Assembly (NCBI RefSeq): GCF_020564565.1
Contig: NZ_JAJCTD010000001.1
Span: 868,001-932,000 of the forward strand
Direction of reading: 5' to 3'
DNA length: 64,000 nt
DNA from: Rhodobacter sp. Har01
GTDB taxonomy: Bacteria; Pseudomonadota; Alphaproteobacteria; Rhodobacterales; Rhodobacteraceae
The translations under genes were made by a program, and so were the position numbers. The number at the start of each line of letters is the position of its first letter. Positions within the stretch are counted from its first letter, which is position 1. The notes beneath the pieces were generated by a model. The model was not told the origin of the DNA. It did not search any database and worked only from the letters and a program-made list of their open reading frames with translations. Of the stretch, positions 18,964 to 28,880 are shown one piece after another.

Positions 18964-19240
18964 CGCGCGCGGCGTCGAGGTCCAGCTCGCCGCGGGCTCC
19001 GACATCCCCGGCAACCTGCTTGCGAAGTTTCTCGACATTCTTGCGTCCCTCCAGGACCTGCTTGCTGAATTCCACCAGATCGCGAACCGCCACCCGGCCC
19101 GCCTTTGCCTGCTCGAACTGCCCCTCCCGGATCGCCGCCAGCTCCGCGTTCAGATCGCCCACCGCGATCCGGAACAACTCTTCCGTCAGGTGAAGGGCCT
19201 CATCCGGCTCTGCCTCGCCTTCGCTGAACCTGATCGTCAT
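18914..19240 (-). CDS. GTA small terminase-like protein (gp1)
   Basis: The 108-residue protein (MTIRFSEGEAEPDEALHLTE...) is acidic and helical and sits directly before and overlapping the terminase start by about 50 bases, as the first gene of Rhodobacter-type GTA clusters does. GTA gp1 has been reported as the small terminase that helps initiate DNA packaging. Its sequence is intact and in GC-rich native-looking codons. With no capsid genes downstream it can have no packaging role from this locus alone. Confidence 0.75.
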   Translation of the reverse strand: MTIRFSEGEAEPDEALHLTEELFRIAVGDLNAELAAIREGQFEQAKAGRVAVRDLVEFSKQVLEGRKNVEKLRKQVAGDVGARGELDLDAARDEIGRRLACLRDARGD

Positions 19241-19290
19241 GGAATGTCCTGTCCGCCTTTCTCATGCCGCCCCCCGGCCCGAGCGAAATG

Positions 19291-19324
19291 AAAAAGCGGC
19301 CCCGGGGGTCACCCCCTGGCCGCT
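19291..19324 (-). terminator. Intrinsic terminator after dgt
   Basis: Read on the minus strand, the stem AGCGGCC...GGCCGCT (19324-19318 with 19301-19295) encloses a GGGGGT/ACCCCC inner stem and is followed by TTTTT (complement of 19295-19291). It lies about 100 bases after the dgt stop and 50 bases before the GTA gp1 start, so the GTA remnant should need its own promoter. Confidence 0.75.
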
Positions 19325-19422
19325 CTCGACACTTCTTCTAGCATGCCTGAAGTCCTACCTCAGACCGCTCGCAAGGTCAAGATAAAAATCAAGCGATTTC
19401 AGACGGTTGTGAGAACGCGCGG

Positions 19423-20640
19423 TTAACCTTTCGTTAACCCCTGCAGCCCCGGCTCTTCGGCCTGGACAACCGGCTCACCTGCCGTCAGGCGCGCATGTTC
19501 CTGGATGGCGAAGCGGTCGGTCATGCCGGCGACATAGTCCGCCACGATCCGCGCCAGCCCGGTTTCATCCTTCGCCCGCTCGATGTCCAGCCACCACTCC
19601 TGCGGCAAAAGCCCGGGATTGCTCAGGAACAGCGGAAACAAATCGTCGATGACCCGGGTCACCTTCGTCCGCACCGCCATCACCGACGGCGCGCGGTACA
19701 TCCGGTGGAACAGGAAGCCCCGCACCGCCTTCAACTCCTGATACAGCGGCTTCGAGAACCGGATGATCGTCGTGCCCATGTGGCGGATGTCGTCCACCGA
19801 TTTCGGCTGCGCCCCCGCCAGCCGGTTCTGCGCCACTGCGATCACGTCCTCGACCATGCGGCCGAACACCCGCCGCAAGGCCTCATGCCGCCGGCGCATC
19901 CGCTCCAACCCCGGATACAGCCGGTCCACCTCGGCAAAGGCCGGGCCGGCCACCGGCAGGTCCATCAGGTCGTCCTCGGTGAACAGGCCAGACCGCAACC
20001 CGTCATGCAGGTCATGGTGCGAATAGGCCACGTCGTCGGCAATCGCCGCCACCTGCGCCTCGGCGCTGGCATGGGTGTGCAGTTCCAGATCCCACGCCGC
20101 GTTCACCTCGACCAGGGCATAGGGCAACGGGCCGGCATGCTTGGGGTCGGCGTTGGGGCCGGTCACTGGCCCATTATGTTTGGCAATGCCTTCCAGCGTC
20201 TCCCACGTCAGGTTCAGCCCGTCGAAATCGGCGTAGTGCCGCTCCAGCCTTGTGACGATCCGCAGCGCCTGCGCGTTGTGGTCGAACCCGCCATAGGGCG
20301 CCATCAGCCGCGCCAGCGCATCCTCTCCGGTATGGCCGAACGGCGTGTGGCCCAGGTCATGCGCCAGCGCGATGGCCTCGGCCAGATCGGTGTTCAGCCC
20401 CAGCACGCCGGCGATGGTGCGCGCCACCTGCGCCACCTCGATCGTATGCGTCAGCCGGGTTCGGTAATAATCGCCCTCATGTTCGACAAAGACCTGCGTC
20501 TTGTGCTTCAGCCGCCGGAAGGCCGAGGAATGGATGATCCGGTCGCGGTCACGCTGGAACGGGCTGCGGAACGAACTCATCCCTTCGGGGTGCAATCTCC
20601 CGCGCGAGGCGTCGGGCTGGCAGGCAAAGGGGGCAAGCAT
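19423..20640 (-). CDS. dgt: Deoxyguanosinetriphosphate triphosphohydrolase-like protein
   Basis: The 405-residue HD-domain enzyme probably removes triphosphate from dNTPs. Residues visible include FRRLKHKTQVFV, the HD-domain RTRLTHTIEVAQVA, AHDLGHTPFGHTGE with the metal-binding His-Asp pair, and ADDVAYSHHDLHDG. The ATG at 20640 begins MLAPFACQPDASRG; upstream in-frame sequence belongs to the opposite-strand erpA region. It is divergent from the iron-sulfur gene at 20722, with an 81-base shared promoter gap, a conserved arrangement in Rhodobacteraceae. Confidence 0.95.
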   Translation of the reverse strand: MLAPFACQPDASRGRLHPEGMSSFRSPFQRDRDRIIHSSAFRRLKHKTQVFVEHEGDYYRTRLTHTIEVAQVARTIAGVLGLNTDLAEAIALAHDLGHTPFGHTGEDALARLMAPYGGFDHNAQALRIVTRLERHYADFDGLNLTWETLEGIAKHNGPVTGPNADPKHAGPLPYALVEVNAAWDLELHTHASAEAQVAAIADDVAYSHHDLHDGLRSGLFTEDDLMDLPVAGPAFAEVDRLYPGLERMRRRHEALRRVFGRMVEDVIAVAQNRLAGAQPKSVDDIRHMGTTIIRFSKPLYQELKAVRGFLFHRMYRAPSVMAVRTKVTRVIDDLFPLFLSNPGLLPQEWWLDIERAKDETGLARIVADYVAGMTDRFAIQEHARLTAGEPVVQAEEPGLQGLTKG

Positions 20641-20721
20641 CGCGCCGGGGTATCCTTGGCTTGTTCGGGGCGTCAGGCTTCCATATATGTAAGCCCTCGC
20701 CGCAAGGATACGGGAACAGCC

Positions 20722-21054
20722 ATGGAACTGACGCTTCCCCCCCGCGTGACCGACCGCGCCTTCGCCCGCCTGGCCGAGATCGCCGACATGACCGGCGCGC
20801 CGCGCCCCCTGCGGGTGGGCGTCTCGGGTGGCGGCTGCTCGGGGTTCCAGTATGACATCCGGCTGGACGATCCGGCATCGGATGACCTTGTCCTGGAAAA
20901 GGACGGGTTCAAGGTCCTGGTCGACCCGGTCTCCCTGCCCTTCCTGCAGAACGCCGTGATCGACTTTTCCGATGAGCTGATCGGCGCCCGCTTCGTGATC
21001 GAAAACCCCAACGCCAGCAGTTCCTGCGGCTGCGGCACCAGCTTCTCGGTCTGA
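20722..21054 (+). CDS. erpA: Iron-sulfur cluster assembly protein, HesB/IscA/ErpA family
   Basis: The 110-residue protein has the three family cysteines as Cys39 (GGGCSGFQYD) and Cys102/Cys104 (SSSCGCGTSF), a C-x62-C-G-C spacing typical of A-type carriers, which deliver Fe-S clusters to apoproteins. In the cytoplasm it could serve the many Fe-S subunits of complex I and the Edd dehydratase encoded in this window. The exact assignment as ErpA rather than another A-type carrier is not certain. Confidence 0.88.
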   Translation: MELTLPPRVTDRAFARLAEIADMTGAPRPLRVGVSGGGCSGFQYDIRLDDPASDDLVLEKDGFKVLVDPVSLPFLQNAVIDFSDELIGARFVIENPNASSSCGCGTSFSV

Positions 21055-21156
21055 CGCCCGGCGCACCGGCGCCGATCCGCCTTTTCATCAGACTGTCACG
21101 TGACCCAGCGCCCGGTCACCCTATCTCCTTTGGGACGGCTAGTTTGGGAGACAGCG

Positions 21157-21885
21157 ATGACGACCGTCCTCATCCTCGGCTCCGCGCCGATGGCGGCCGA
21201 GGCCGCGCGCTGGCCGCGGGCGCCCTTCGACCGGATCGTGGCGATCAACAACGCCCACGCGATCCGGCCGGACTGGGATTTCCACATCCATCCCTGGGAT
21301 TTCCCGACCGAACGCCGCCCCGCCCCCGGCCCCGGCCAGCAGATCGTGACGCAAGAAGACTTCGTGCCGGCCCAGAATGCCTTGGGAGGCTTCGTCTACG
21401 CCGGCGGCACCATGGCCTTCACGGCGATCTACTGGGCGCTCCACGCCCTTTCGCCCCGTGTCATCGCCGTTTTCGGCTGCGACATGCACTATCCGGCCAC
21501 CGGCCCCACCCATTTCTACGGCCAGGGCGCCGCCGACCCGCTGCGCCCCGATGTCACCCTGCGGTCGCTCGAGGCCAAGTCGGCGCGGCTGATGGTTCTG
21601 GCCGCCCGGCGCGGCACGGCGATGGTGAACCTCTCGCAAGGCCCGTCGCGGCTGGTCTTCCCCCGGCTGCCCCGCCCGCTGGCACCGCGCGCGCACCCGG
21701 CGCCCGTCGACGAACGCCTCGCGGCCCGCGCGCTGGAAATGGAACAGGCGCTCGACTACCGCGTTCCTTCGGGGCGGTATTGGGAAGAATCCCACCGGTT
21801 CGACGCGCAAGAGATCGATCGCCTCGACGCCCTCTGGCTGGCCGCAGCCCGCCCCGCGCTTGTGCGCCGGGCCGCGCGCCCCTAG
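21157..21885 (+). CDS. Conserved protein of unknown function, Rossmann-like N-terminus
   Basis: The 242-residue product starts MTTVLILGSAPMAAEAARWP, with a glycine-rich strand-turn-helix, then RIVAINNAH, HIHPWDFPTER, VIAVFGCDMHYPATGPTHFY and a C-terminal segment rich in Ala and Arg. The GSAP...NNAH...FGCDMHY pattern is reminiscent of nucleotide-sugar-binding glycosyltransferase-like folds, but I cannot assign a family. The ATG follows GGGAG. It lies between erpA and xth on the same strand, 25 bases before xth. Confidence 0.75.
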   Translation: MTTVLILGSAPMAAEAARWPRAPFDRIVAINNAHAIRPDWDFHIHPWDFPTERRPAPGPGQQIVTQEDFVPAQNALGGFVYAGGTMAFTAIYWALHALSPRVIAVFGCDMHYPATGPTHFYGQGAADPLRPDVTLRSLEAKSARLMVLAARRGTAMVNLSQGPSRLVFPRLPRPLAPRAHPAPVDERLAARALEMEQALDYRVPSGRYWEESHRFDAQEIDRLDALWLAAARPALVRRAARP

Positions 21886-21910
21886 AACGGGCGAAACCGG
21901 AGACGCGCCA

Positions 21911-22690
21911 ATGAAGATTGCCAGCTTCAACATCAACGGCATCAAGGCCCGGATCGAGGCCCTGCCGCGCTGGCTGGACGCCGCCCGCCCCGATGTCGTC
22001 TGCCTGCAGGAGATCAAGAGCCAGGACGAATCCTTCCCGCGCGAGGTGTTCGAAGACCTTGGCTACCGCGTCGAAACCCACGGGCAGAAGTCGTTCAACG
22101 GCGTGGCGATCCTGTCGAAACTGCCGCTGGACGACGTCACCCGTGGCCTGCCCGGCGATGCCGCCGACGAACAGGCCCGCTGGATCGAGGCCACGGTGAT
22201 CGGCACCCGCGCAGTGCGGGTCTGCGGCCTGTATCTGCCCAACGGCAACCCTGCACCGGGGCCGAAGTATGACTACAAGCTGGCCTGGATGGCCCGGATG
22301 GAGGCCCGCGTCCGCACCCTGCTGGCCACCGAAGACCCCACCGTCTTTTTGGGCGACTTCAACGTCATCCCCCAGCCCATCGACGCGGCGAAACCGGAAG
22401 CCTGGACGACCGACGCCCTCTTCCTGCCCGAAAGCCGCGCCGCCTTGCGCCGGATCGTCCACCTTGGCCTGACCGACGCGATCCGGGTGCGCGACCCGCG
22501 CCCGGGCCTCTACACCTTCTGGGACTACCAGGCGAATGCCTGGGAACGCGGCAACGGCATCCGCATCGACCACCTGATGCTCACGCCGCAGGCCGCCGAT
22601 CTGATGCAGGACGCCGGCATCGACAAGGACACCCGCGCCGGCGACAAGCCGTCCGACCATGTGCCGGTCTGGGTCGATCTCGCCGCCTGA
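21911..22690 (+). CDS. xth: Exodeoxyribonuclease III
   Basis: The 259-residue protein is an AP endonuclease and 3'-exonuclease of the XthA family for base-excision repair. Metal and catalytic motifs are MKIASFNINGIKAR, CLQEIKSQD (Glu), GDFNVIPQPID (Asp/Asn), RIDHLMLT and SDHVPVWVDL (Asp-His). The length is normal. The ATG at 21911 is the family start; it begins 25 bases after the preceding gene. Confidence 0.96.
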   Translation: MKIASFNINGIKARIEALPRWLDAARPDVVCLQEIKSQDESFPREVFEDLGYRVETHGQKSFNGVAILSKLPLDDVTRGLPGDAADEQARWIEATVIGTRAVRVCGLYLPNGNPAPGPKYDYKLAWMARMEARVRTLLATEDPTVFLGDFNVIPQPIDAAKPEAWTTDALFLPESRAALRRIVHLGLTDAIRVRDPRPGLYTFWDYQANAWERGNGIRIDHLMLTPQAADLMQDAGIDKDTRAGDKPSDHVPVWVDLAA

Positions 22691-22706
22691 CCAGGGCGAA
22701 TCCCAC

Positions 22707-23903
22707 CTACTCCGGCTGCGTCACATCATGGCCATACAGCCAGTCGAATCGCCCCAGCGCCGCGCTCGGGGCGACGGCGCCGCCGATGCGCAACCCCAGA
22801 TGGGCCAAAGACCGCAGCGGCCCCGCCAAGTGATAGGCCTTCGCATTGCGGGTCGCCGCATCCACGATCCGCGCCGCCCGCGCCGCGCGCCGCGCCTGAT
22901 AGGCCGCCAGCCCTTCGGCCAGACCTCCGGCCGCCAGACTGTCGGCCAGACTGTCGGCCAGCACCCAGGCATCCTCCAGCCCCATGCTGGCGCCCTGCGC
23001 CAGGAAGGGCAGCGTCGGATGCGCCGCGTCGCCCAGAATCGCCACGCCGCCCTCGGGCAGCGCCCTTTGCCAGACCGGCGCCACCGGATGCCGGAACAGG
23101 CCCCAGAGAAACACGTCCTGCGCCTTTTCCAGCCAGCCCTGCACCCGGCTGCCAAAGCTCTCGAAGGCCACTCGCAACTCCATCGGGTCGTCCTTCAGCG
23201 ACCAGCCTTCCTCGACCCAGCGCCGCCGCTCCTCGACCGCCACGATGTTGCGCAAGGTGCCGCCGCGCAGCGGATAGCTGACCAGATGCCGCCCCGGACC
23301 CATGTGAACCTCGGCCACCGGCCGTGCGCCCCGCTCGCAGGGCACCAGAGTGCGCCAGGCCACCTGATGGGTGAAGAACGGCGCCTGCTGGCCGTTCAGC
23401 GCCGCCCGCGTCGGTGAGTGCAGCCCGTCGGCACCGATCAGAAGACCGGTCTCTTGCTCGGCCCCGGTCGCGAACACCAGCCGCGCCCGTGCGCCGCTCA
23501 GATCCACCCGCTCTACCTTCTGCAACAGACGCAACTCGACACCGGCGTCGCGCGCGCCCTGGCAGAGCAATTCGATCAGATCGGCCCGGTGCAGGAAGTG
23601 GTAGCCCTGCCCCGGTCGCAACTGCGCCAGGTCCAGCCGGGTGACCAGACTGCCGTCCAGCCCGTCGCGCAACTCGACCGCGTCCGCTCGGATCGACACC
23701 GCCTCCAGCGCAGCGCCCAGCCCCAAAGCCTTCAGCACCACCGCGCCATTCGGACTGATCTGCAGCCCGGCGCCCACCTCGCGGATGGCATCGGCCTGCT
23801 CCAGCACGGTGACCTGCGCACCCTTCAGCGCCAGCGCGCGCGCCACGGCAAGGCCGGCGACGCCTGCGCCAAGGATGGTGACGGACTGGCCAGACAGGGT
23901 CAT
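22707..23903 (-). CDS. FAD-dependent aromatic-type monooxygenase
   Basis: The 398-residue flavoprotein has an N-terminal dinucleotide-binding motif (GAGVAGLAVARAL), a central LIGADGLHSPTR and a GD motif AILGDAAHPTLPFLAQGASM contacting FAD. This is the class A hydroxylase layout of salicylate hydroxylase and UbiH-type enzymes. The substrate cannot be deduced. It lies downstream of dksA on the same strand but behind a hairpin, and is convergent with xth with 16 bases between stops. Confidence 0.9.
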   Translation of the reverse strand: MTLSGQSVTILGAGVAGLAVARALALKGAQVTVLEQADAIREVGAGLQISPNGAVVLKALGLGAALEAVSIRADAVELRDGLDGSLVTRLDLAQLRPGQGYHFLHRADLIELLCQGARDAGVELRLLQKVERVDLSGARARLVFATGAEQETGLLIGADGLHSPTRAALNGQQAPFFTHQVAWRTLVPCERGARPVAEVHMGPGRHLVSYPLRGGTLRNIVAVEERRRWVEEGWSLKDDPMELRVAFESFGSRVQGWLEKAQDVFLWGLFRHPVAPVWQRALPEGGVAILGDAAHPTLPFLAQGASMGLEDAWVLADSLADSLAAGGLAEGLAAYQARRAARAARIVDAATRNAKAYHLAGPLRSLAHLGLRIGGAVAPSAALGRFDWLYGHDVTQPE

Positions 23904-23926
23904 CGGTCAGACCTCCCGAAATGCAA

Positions 23927-23950
23927 ACGCCGGGCGAGAGCACCCGGCGT
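23927..23950 (-). terminator. Hairpin after dksA
   Basis: ACGCCGGG (23927-23934) pairs with CCCGGCGT (23943-23950) over an 8-base loop. On the minus strand the stem is followed by TTTGCATTT. It sits 54 bases beyond the dksA stop and 23 bases before the monooxygenase start, so it may separate the two genes. Confidence 0.5.
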
Positions 23951-24004
23951 CACTTTCCCGTCATCCGCGCCAGGCCGCAACCCCCCGCGCCTGCGACGAT
24001 AAAT

Positions 24005-24427
24005 TCAGTCCTCGCGATGCACCTTTTCCCGACGCTCATGCCTTTCCTGCGCTTCCAGCGTCATGGTGGCAATCGGGCGGGCATCCAGCCGCTTCAGGCT
24101 GATCGGCTCGCCGGTCATCTCGCAATAGCCATACTCGCCGCTCTCGATCCGCCGCAGTGCCGCGTCGATCTTGGCGATCAGCTTGCGCTGGCGGTCGCGG
24201 GTGCGCAGCTCCAGCGCGCGGTCGGTCTCTTCGCTGGCGCGGTCGGCCAGGTCGGGCACGTTGCGCGCGCTTTCGGTTAGGTTGTCCAGGGTTTCGGCTG
24301 ACTGGCTCAGCAACTCCTGCTTCCAGACCACCAGCTTCCTGCGAAAGTACTCAAGCTGCCGGTCGTTCATGAATGGTTCGTCTTCGGCGGGACGGTAATC
24401 GTCCGGCAGGAACACTTCCGGCTTCAT
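24005..24427 (-). CDS. dksA: RNA polymerase-binding transcription factor DksA
   Basis: DksA enters the RNA polymerase secondary channel and works with ppGpp on promoter selection. The protein, about 140 residues from MKPEVFLPDDY, has the coiled coil (RQLEYFRRKLVVWKQELLSQ) and the tip motif PDLADRASEE, where Asp, Asp and Ala match the functional tip residues. The C-terminal region keeps only one cysteine (GYCEMTGEPIS) of the usual four zinc ligands, as in the single-cysteine DksA known from Rhodobacter sphaeroides. Longer starts to 24478 or 24502 are possible. Confidence 0.92.
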   Translation of the reverse strand: MKPEVFLPDDYRPAEDEPFMNDRQLEYFRRKLVVWKQELLSQSAETLDNLTESARNVPDLADRASEETDRALELRTRDRQRKLIAKIDAALRRIESGEYGYCEMTGEPISLKRLDARPIATMTLEAQERHERREKVHRED

Positions 24428-24598
24428 AGCAGCACTCTCCATCTTGTCGGCACGCGCCGGCAGGCAGGCATCAGTCATGGCGCGCTCCTGTTGGGCGGGC
24501 ATGTAGCTTAAGTCCTTTGCCTTGTCACTAGCGGTTGCGGCATTTTGTGCCTCCCGCTAGGGTCCGCCTCCAGTTGTGATCAGCCCCCGGATGCGGCG

Positions 24599-25438
<840 letters not shown>

Positions 25439-26040
25439 CCCGCCAGCTTGCCAACCCACCAGGGCCGCGGCCTTCGAAGACGCCGTCAATCGTGTGACTG
25501 CCGGTCGCGATACCGGCGCGGAAACCGCCACTTGGCAGCGCGATTTACCTTTTGCGATGCAGCAGCGAATCGGTTCGATTTCGGTCGGTTCAGTCGCGGA
25601 CTTAAAGTGATTTGCGGTCGGAACGACCAAAATCTGACACAGTATGAAATATTCCGTGATACAGCCGTGGCAAATCTGGTTCCCCGCCCCGCACCCGACG
25701 CAAGCGGCAGTAGCCGGCATCTTGACGGCTTTCCCTGCAATTGACTCCGCCGCGCCCTGATGCCGACACTTCGCTGTCGTTGAATTTCTGCACATCGGCC
25801 CGGCTGGTCCGCGGGCCAAGGCTGGACAAGGCTGGACAAGGCTGAACAAGGCGACTCCGGGGGCACCAGGTCTGCTCGCCCCCCGGACGCGCCTCCAGTC
25901 CCACCCCCCTGGCCAGCCGTTTCAGGACCATCGGAGACTGGGGCGGGCTGCGATGCGGGGGCATCGCGGCCGCTTCGGGCGCCGGCAAACCGCAACCGCG
26001 GGACCGCTCTCCCGCTCAGGCATGGATCGGCTGCCAGATC
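25439..26040. other. Intergenic stretch with AT-richer island and short tandem repeat
   Basis: About 600 bases separate the MoxR gene from the DUF2927 gene. The part around 25,490-25,700 is clearly richer in A and T than its surroundings (for example near GACACAGTATGAAATATTCC) and has no domain-bearing frame. At 25,818-25,852 the ten-base unit AAGGCTGGAC is repeated three times with one variant copy. The composition suggests acquired or decayed DNA between two genes that usually sit together. Confidence 0.5.
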
Positions 26041-27432
26041 ATGCGCAAAGTCACGTTCCTGGCGGTCCTGATGGTCCTGGCGTCCTGCGCGCCGGCTCCC
26101 GACGCGCAGGTGACCAAGAACCGTGCCGCGCCGGCGGGGCCGCAAGACGCCGTCTTCGCCGCGCCGGCCTTTGCCGCCGCCGGTGGCGCGCCCAGCCTTC
26201 CCGGGCCGGGCGGACATGGCACCGCCGAACTGGCGGCGACCTTTCTCGATCTGACGTTCCAGATGGAAAGCGGGCGGACTCTGCCCGGCTTCAGCCGTTT
26301 CGACGGGCCGATCACGGTCGCCCTGACGGGCCAGGTGCCCCCCCTTGCAGCCGGCGACCTGGCGCGCGTCGTGGCGCGGCTGCAATCCGAAGCCGGTCTC
26401 GACATCCGCAGCGCCGCACCCGGCGAACCGGCGTCCATCACCATCGAGTTCCGTCCCAAGGCCCAGTTGCGCCGGCTTGCCCCCACGGCGGCCTGCTTCG
26501 TGGTGCCGAACGTCGGCTCGCTGGCCGAATTCCGCGCTGCCCGCGGCACCCGGACCGTGGACTGGGCCGCGGTGACCCTGCGGACCAGGGCGGCCATCTT
26601 CGTGCCCTCGGACACCAGCCCGCAAGAGGTGCGCGACTGCCTGCACGAAGAACTGGCACAGGCCATCGGGCCGCTGAACGACCTGTATCGGCTGCCTGAC
26701 AGCGTGTTCAACGACGACAACTTCCACGCCGTGCTGACCCCCTTCGACATGCTGATGTTGCGCGCGACCTATGCCCCCGAACTGGCCCCGGGCATGTCTC
26801 GGGGCGAAGTGGCGGCGCGGATCGGCGGCATCTTCGCCCGGCTCAACCCCGACGGCGGCGGTCTCGGTGGGGTGGACCTGTCGGCAACGCCCAAGGCCTG
26901 GACCCAGGCCATCGAGACCGCCCTTGGCTCCGGCACCGCGCTGCCCGCACGGCGCAACGCCGCCGACCGGGCGCTGGCGCTGGCCCGCGCCCAGGGCTGG
27001 CAGGACGGCCGCCTCGCCTTCAGCCACTTCGCCGTGGCACGGCTCTATGTCGGCGCGGACCGCAGCCGCGCGGTGGCCGAATTCTCCAAGGCCGCCGCGC
27101 TCTACGCCCGGCTGCCCGGCGGCGCGGTGCAGATCGCCCACATCGACATGCAACTGGCCGCCATCGCGCTGGCGTCCGGCCGGCCCGACCAGGCGATCGG
27201 CTTTGCCGACCGCTCGATCCCGGTGGTGCGGGCCACCGAGAACGCGGCGCTGCTCGCCACGCTCACCCTTCTCAAGGCCGAGGCGCTGGACGACCTTGGC
27301 CAGCCCCAGGCCGCCACGCGGCTGCGCCTCGACAGCCAGGACGCCGCACGCTATGGCTTCGGCTCCGAGGCGGTGATCCGGCAGCGCACGCGCGAGATCG
27401 CCGCCCTTGGCGCGCAAGGGTCGCGGGGCTGA
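26041..27432 (+). CDS. DUF2927 lipoprotein with C-terminal TPR-like repeats
   Basis: The 463-residue protein starts with a lipoprotein signal (MRKVTFLAVLMVLASC, lipobox LASC), so it should be anchored in a membrane facing the periplasm. The central part, about residues 60-260, carries DCLHEELAQAIGPLNDLYRL and DSVFNDDNFHAVLTPFDMLM, the DUF2927 signature. The rest is Ala/Leu-rich and helical like TPR repeats. No catalytic function is known for the family. The start lacks an obvious ribosome site. It stands between the MoxR and VWA genes. Confidence 0.85.
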   Translation: MRKVTFLAVLMVLASCAPAPDAQVTKNRAAPAGPQDAVFAAPAFAAAGGAPSLPGPGGHGTAELAATFLDLTFQMESGRTLPGFSRFDGPITVALTGQVPPLAAGDLARVVARLQSEAGLDIRSAAPGEPASITIEFRPKAQLRRLAPTAACFVVPNVGSLAEFRAARGTRTVDWAAVTLRTRAAIFVPSDTSPQEVRDCLHEELAQAIGPLNDLYRLPDSVFNDDNFHAVLTPFDMLMLRATYAPELAPGMSRGEVAARIGGIFARLNPDGGGLGGVDLSATPKAWTQAIETALGSGTALPARRNAADRALALARAQGWQDGRLAFSHFAVARLYVGADRSRAVAEFSKAAALYARLPGGAVQIAHIDMQLAAIALASGRPDQAIGFADRSIPVVRATENAALLATLTLLKAEALDDLGQPQAATRLRLDSQDAARYGFGSEAVIRQRTREIAALGAQGSRG

Positions 27433-27504
27433 CACCCGGCCCATCGGGCAATGCGACGCGGCGGGCCGGCAATAGCGGGCCGGTGGGCAGGGGGGGGCAG
27501 GCGA

Positions 27505-27669
27505 ATGATCGTCATCGGCGGCTTTCTTCTGGGTGCAGTCCTGGGGGCGATCGCGGCCAGCCGCCAGGGTGGCAAGCGGGCCGACATGGCGCAATATGCC
27601 GTCGGCTACGGCATCGCCTTCGCCCTTCTGGGCCTGTTCCTGACCATCGCGCTGGCGCGCCTGGTCTGA
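27505..27669 (+). CDS. Small two-helix membrane protein
   Basis: The 54-residue product MIVIGGFLLGAVLGAIAASR... has a hydrophobic helix, a short basic loop (RQGGKRADMAQ) and a second hydrophobic helix ending LARLV. A purine-rich GGGGGGGCAGGCG precedes the ATG. It lies 29 bases before the VWA gene, so the two are probably co-translated. I know no family for it; a membrane anchor or partner of the VWA protein is only a guess. Confidence 0.65.
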   Translation: MIVIGGFLLGAVLGAIAASRQGGKRADMAQYAVGYGIAFALLGLFLTIALARLV

Positions 27670-27698
27670 CGCCCAACCCCAACAGGGATGCCAGGCCG

Positions 27699-28880
27699 AT
27701 GTTCCAGCCCTTCCTTGCAAGCCTGCGCCGCGAAGGCGTTCCGGTCTCGATCCGCGAATACCTCGATTTCCTGCGCGCGCTCGCGACCGGCCTGGTCACC
27801 GCCGACGTCGAGGCCTTCTATCACCTCGCCCGCGCCGCGCTGGTCAAGGACGAACGCCACTACGACCGGTTCGACCGCGCCTTCGCCGCCGCCTTCAACG
27901 GGCTGGACAGCCTGACCCCCGAAGCGGTCCTGCAGGCGCTGGACCTTCCCGCCGACTGGCTGGCGAAACTGGCCGAGAAGGTCCTCACCGACGAAGAAAA
28001 GGCCCAGATTCAGGCGCTTGGCGGCTTTGACAAGCTGATGGAAACCCTGCGGCAGAGGCTGGCCGAACAGCAGGGCCGCCACCAGGGCGGCTCGAAATGG
28101 ATCGGCACCGCCGGCACCTCGCCGTTCGGCGCGCATGGCTACAACCCCGAAGGGGTGCGGATCGGCCAGGACGCAAGCCGGCATCGCCGCGCCGTCAAGG
28201 TCTGGGACAAGCGCGAATTCCGCAATCTCGACGACCGCGCCGAGATCACCAGCCGCACCCTCAAGCTGGCGCTGCGCAGCTTGCGCCGCTGGGCACGCGA
28301 GGGGGCCATGCAGGAACTGGACCTCGATGGCACCATCCACGCCACCGCGCAGCAAGGCTGGCTTGACGTGCGGACCAGGCCGGAACGCCGCAACGCGGTG
28401 AAGGTGCTCCTGTTCCTCGACGTCGGCGGCAGCATGGACCCGCACATCCGGGTGATGGAAGACCTGTTCTCGGCCGCCAGGTCGGAATTCCACCACCTCG
28501 AAAGCTTCTACTTCCACAACTGCCTCTACGAAGGCCTCTGGCGCGACAATGCGCGGCGCTGGTCGGCCCAGACCCCCACCTGGGATGTCTTGCGCACCCA
28601 TGGCCCCGACTGGCGCGCCGTCTTCGTCGGCGATGCCGCGATGAGCCCCTACGAGATCACCCACCCCGGCGGCGCCAACGAACACTGGAACCCCGAGGCC
28701 GGTCAGGTCTGGCTGACCCGAGCCGTCGAACACTGGCCGCACCACCTGTGGATCAACCCCGAGCGTGCCGAGCATTGGGGCCATACCGCGTCCACGGCGA
28801 TGGTCCGCGCCATCTTCGGCGGCCGCATGGTGCCGATGACGCCCGAAGGCATCGCCCTGGGCCTGAAAGCGCTGCGATGA
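27699..28880 (+). CDS. VWA-domain protein, CoxE-like
   Basis: The 393-residue protein contains a helical N-terminal region and a von Willebrand A domain with the metal site LLFLDVGGSMDPH (residues 241-246 DVGGSM, a Gly in place of the first Ser of DxSxS), then TWDVLRTHG and VFVGDAAMSPYE. It matches the CoxE-like partner of MoxR ATPases. It is probably the effector of the ATPase at 24.6 kb. Its stop overlaps the next gene by ATGA. Confidence 0.9.
   Translation: MFQPFLASLRREGVPVSIREYLDFLRALATGLVTADVEAFYHLARAALVKDERHYDRFDRAFAAAFNGLDSLTPEAVLQALDLPADWLAKLAEKVLTDEEKAQIQALGGFDKLMETLRQRLAEQQGRHQGGSKWIGTAGTSPFGAHGYNPEGVRIGQDASRHRRAVKVWDKREFRNLDDRAEITSRTLKLALRSLRRWAREGAMQELDLDGTIHATAQQGWLDVRTRPERRNAVKVLLFLDVGGSMDPHIRVMEDLFSAARSEFHHLESFYFHNCLYEGLWRDNARRWSAQTPTWDVLRTHGPDWRAVFVGDAAMSPYEITHPGGANEHWNPEAGQVWLTRAVEHWPHHLWINPERAEHWGHTASTAMVRAIFGGRMVPMTPEGIALGLKALR

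Noticed and set aside
25448..25744. Plus-strand frame in the AT-richer gap after the MoxR gene
   Set aside because: No homology or ribosome site; the translation changes character along its length, as expected of non-coding DNA.
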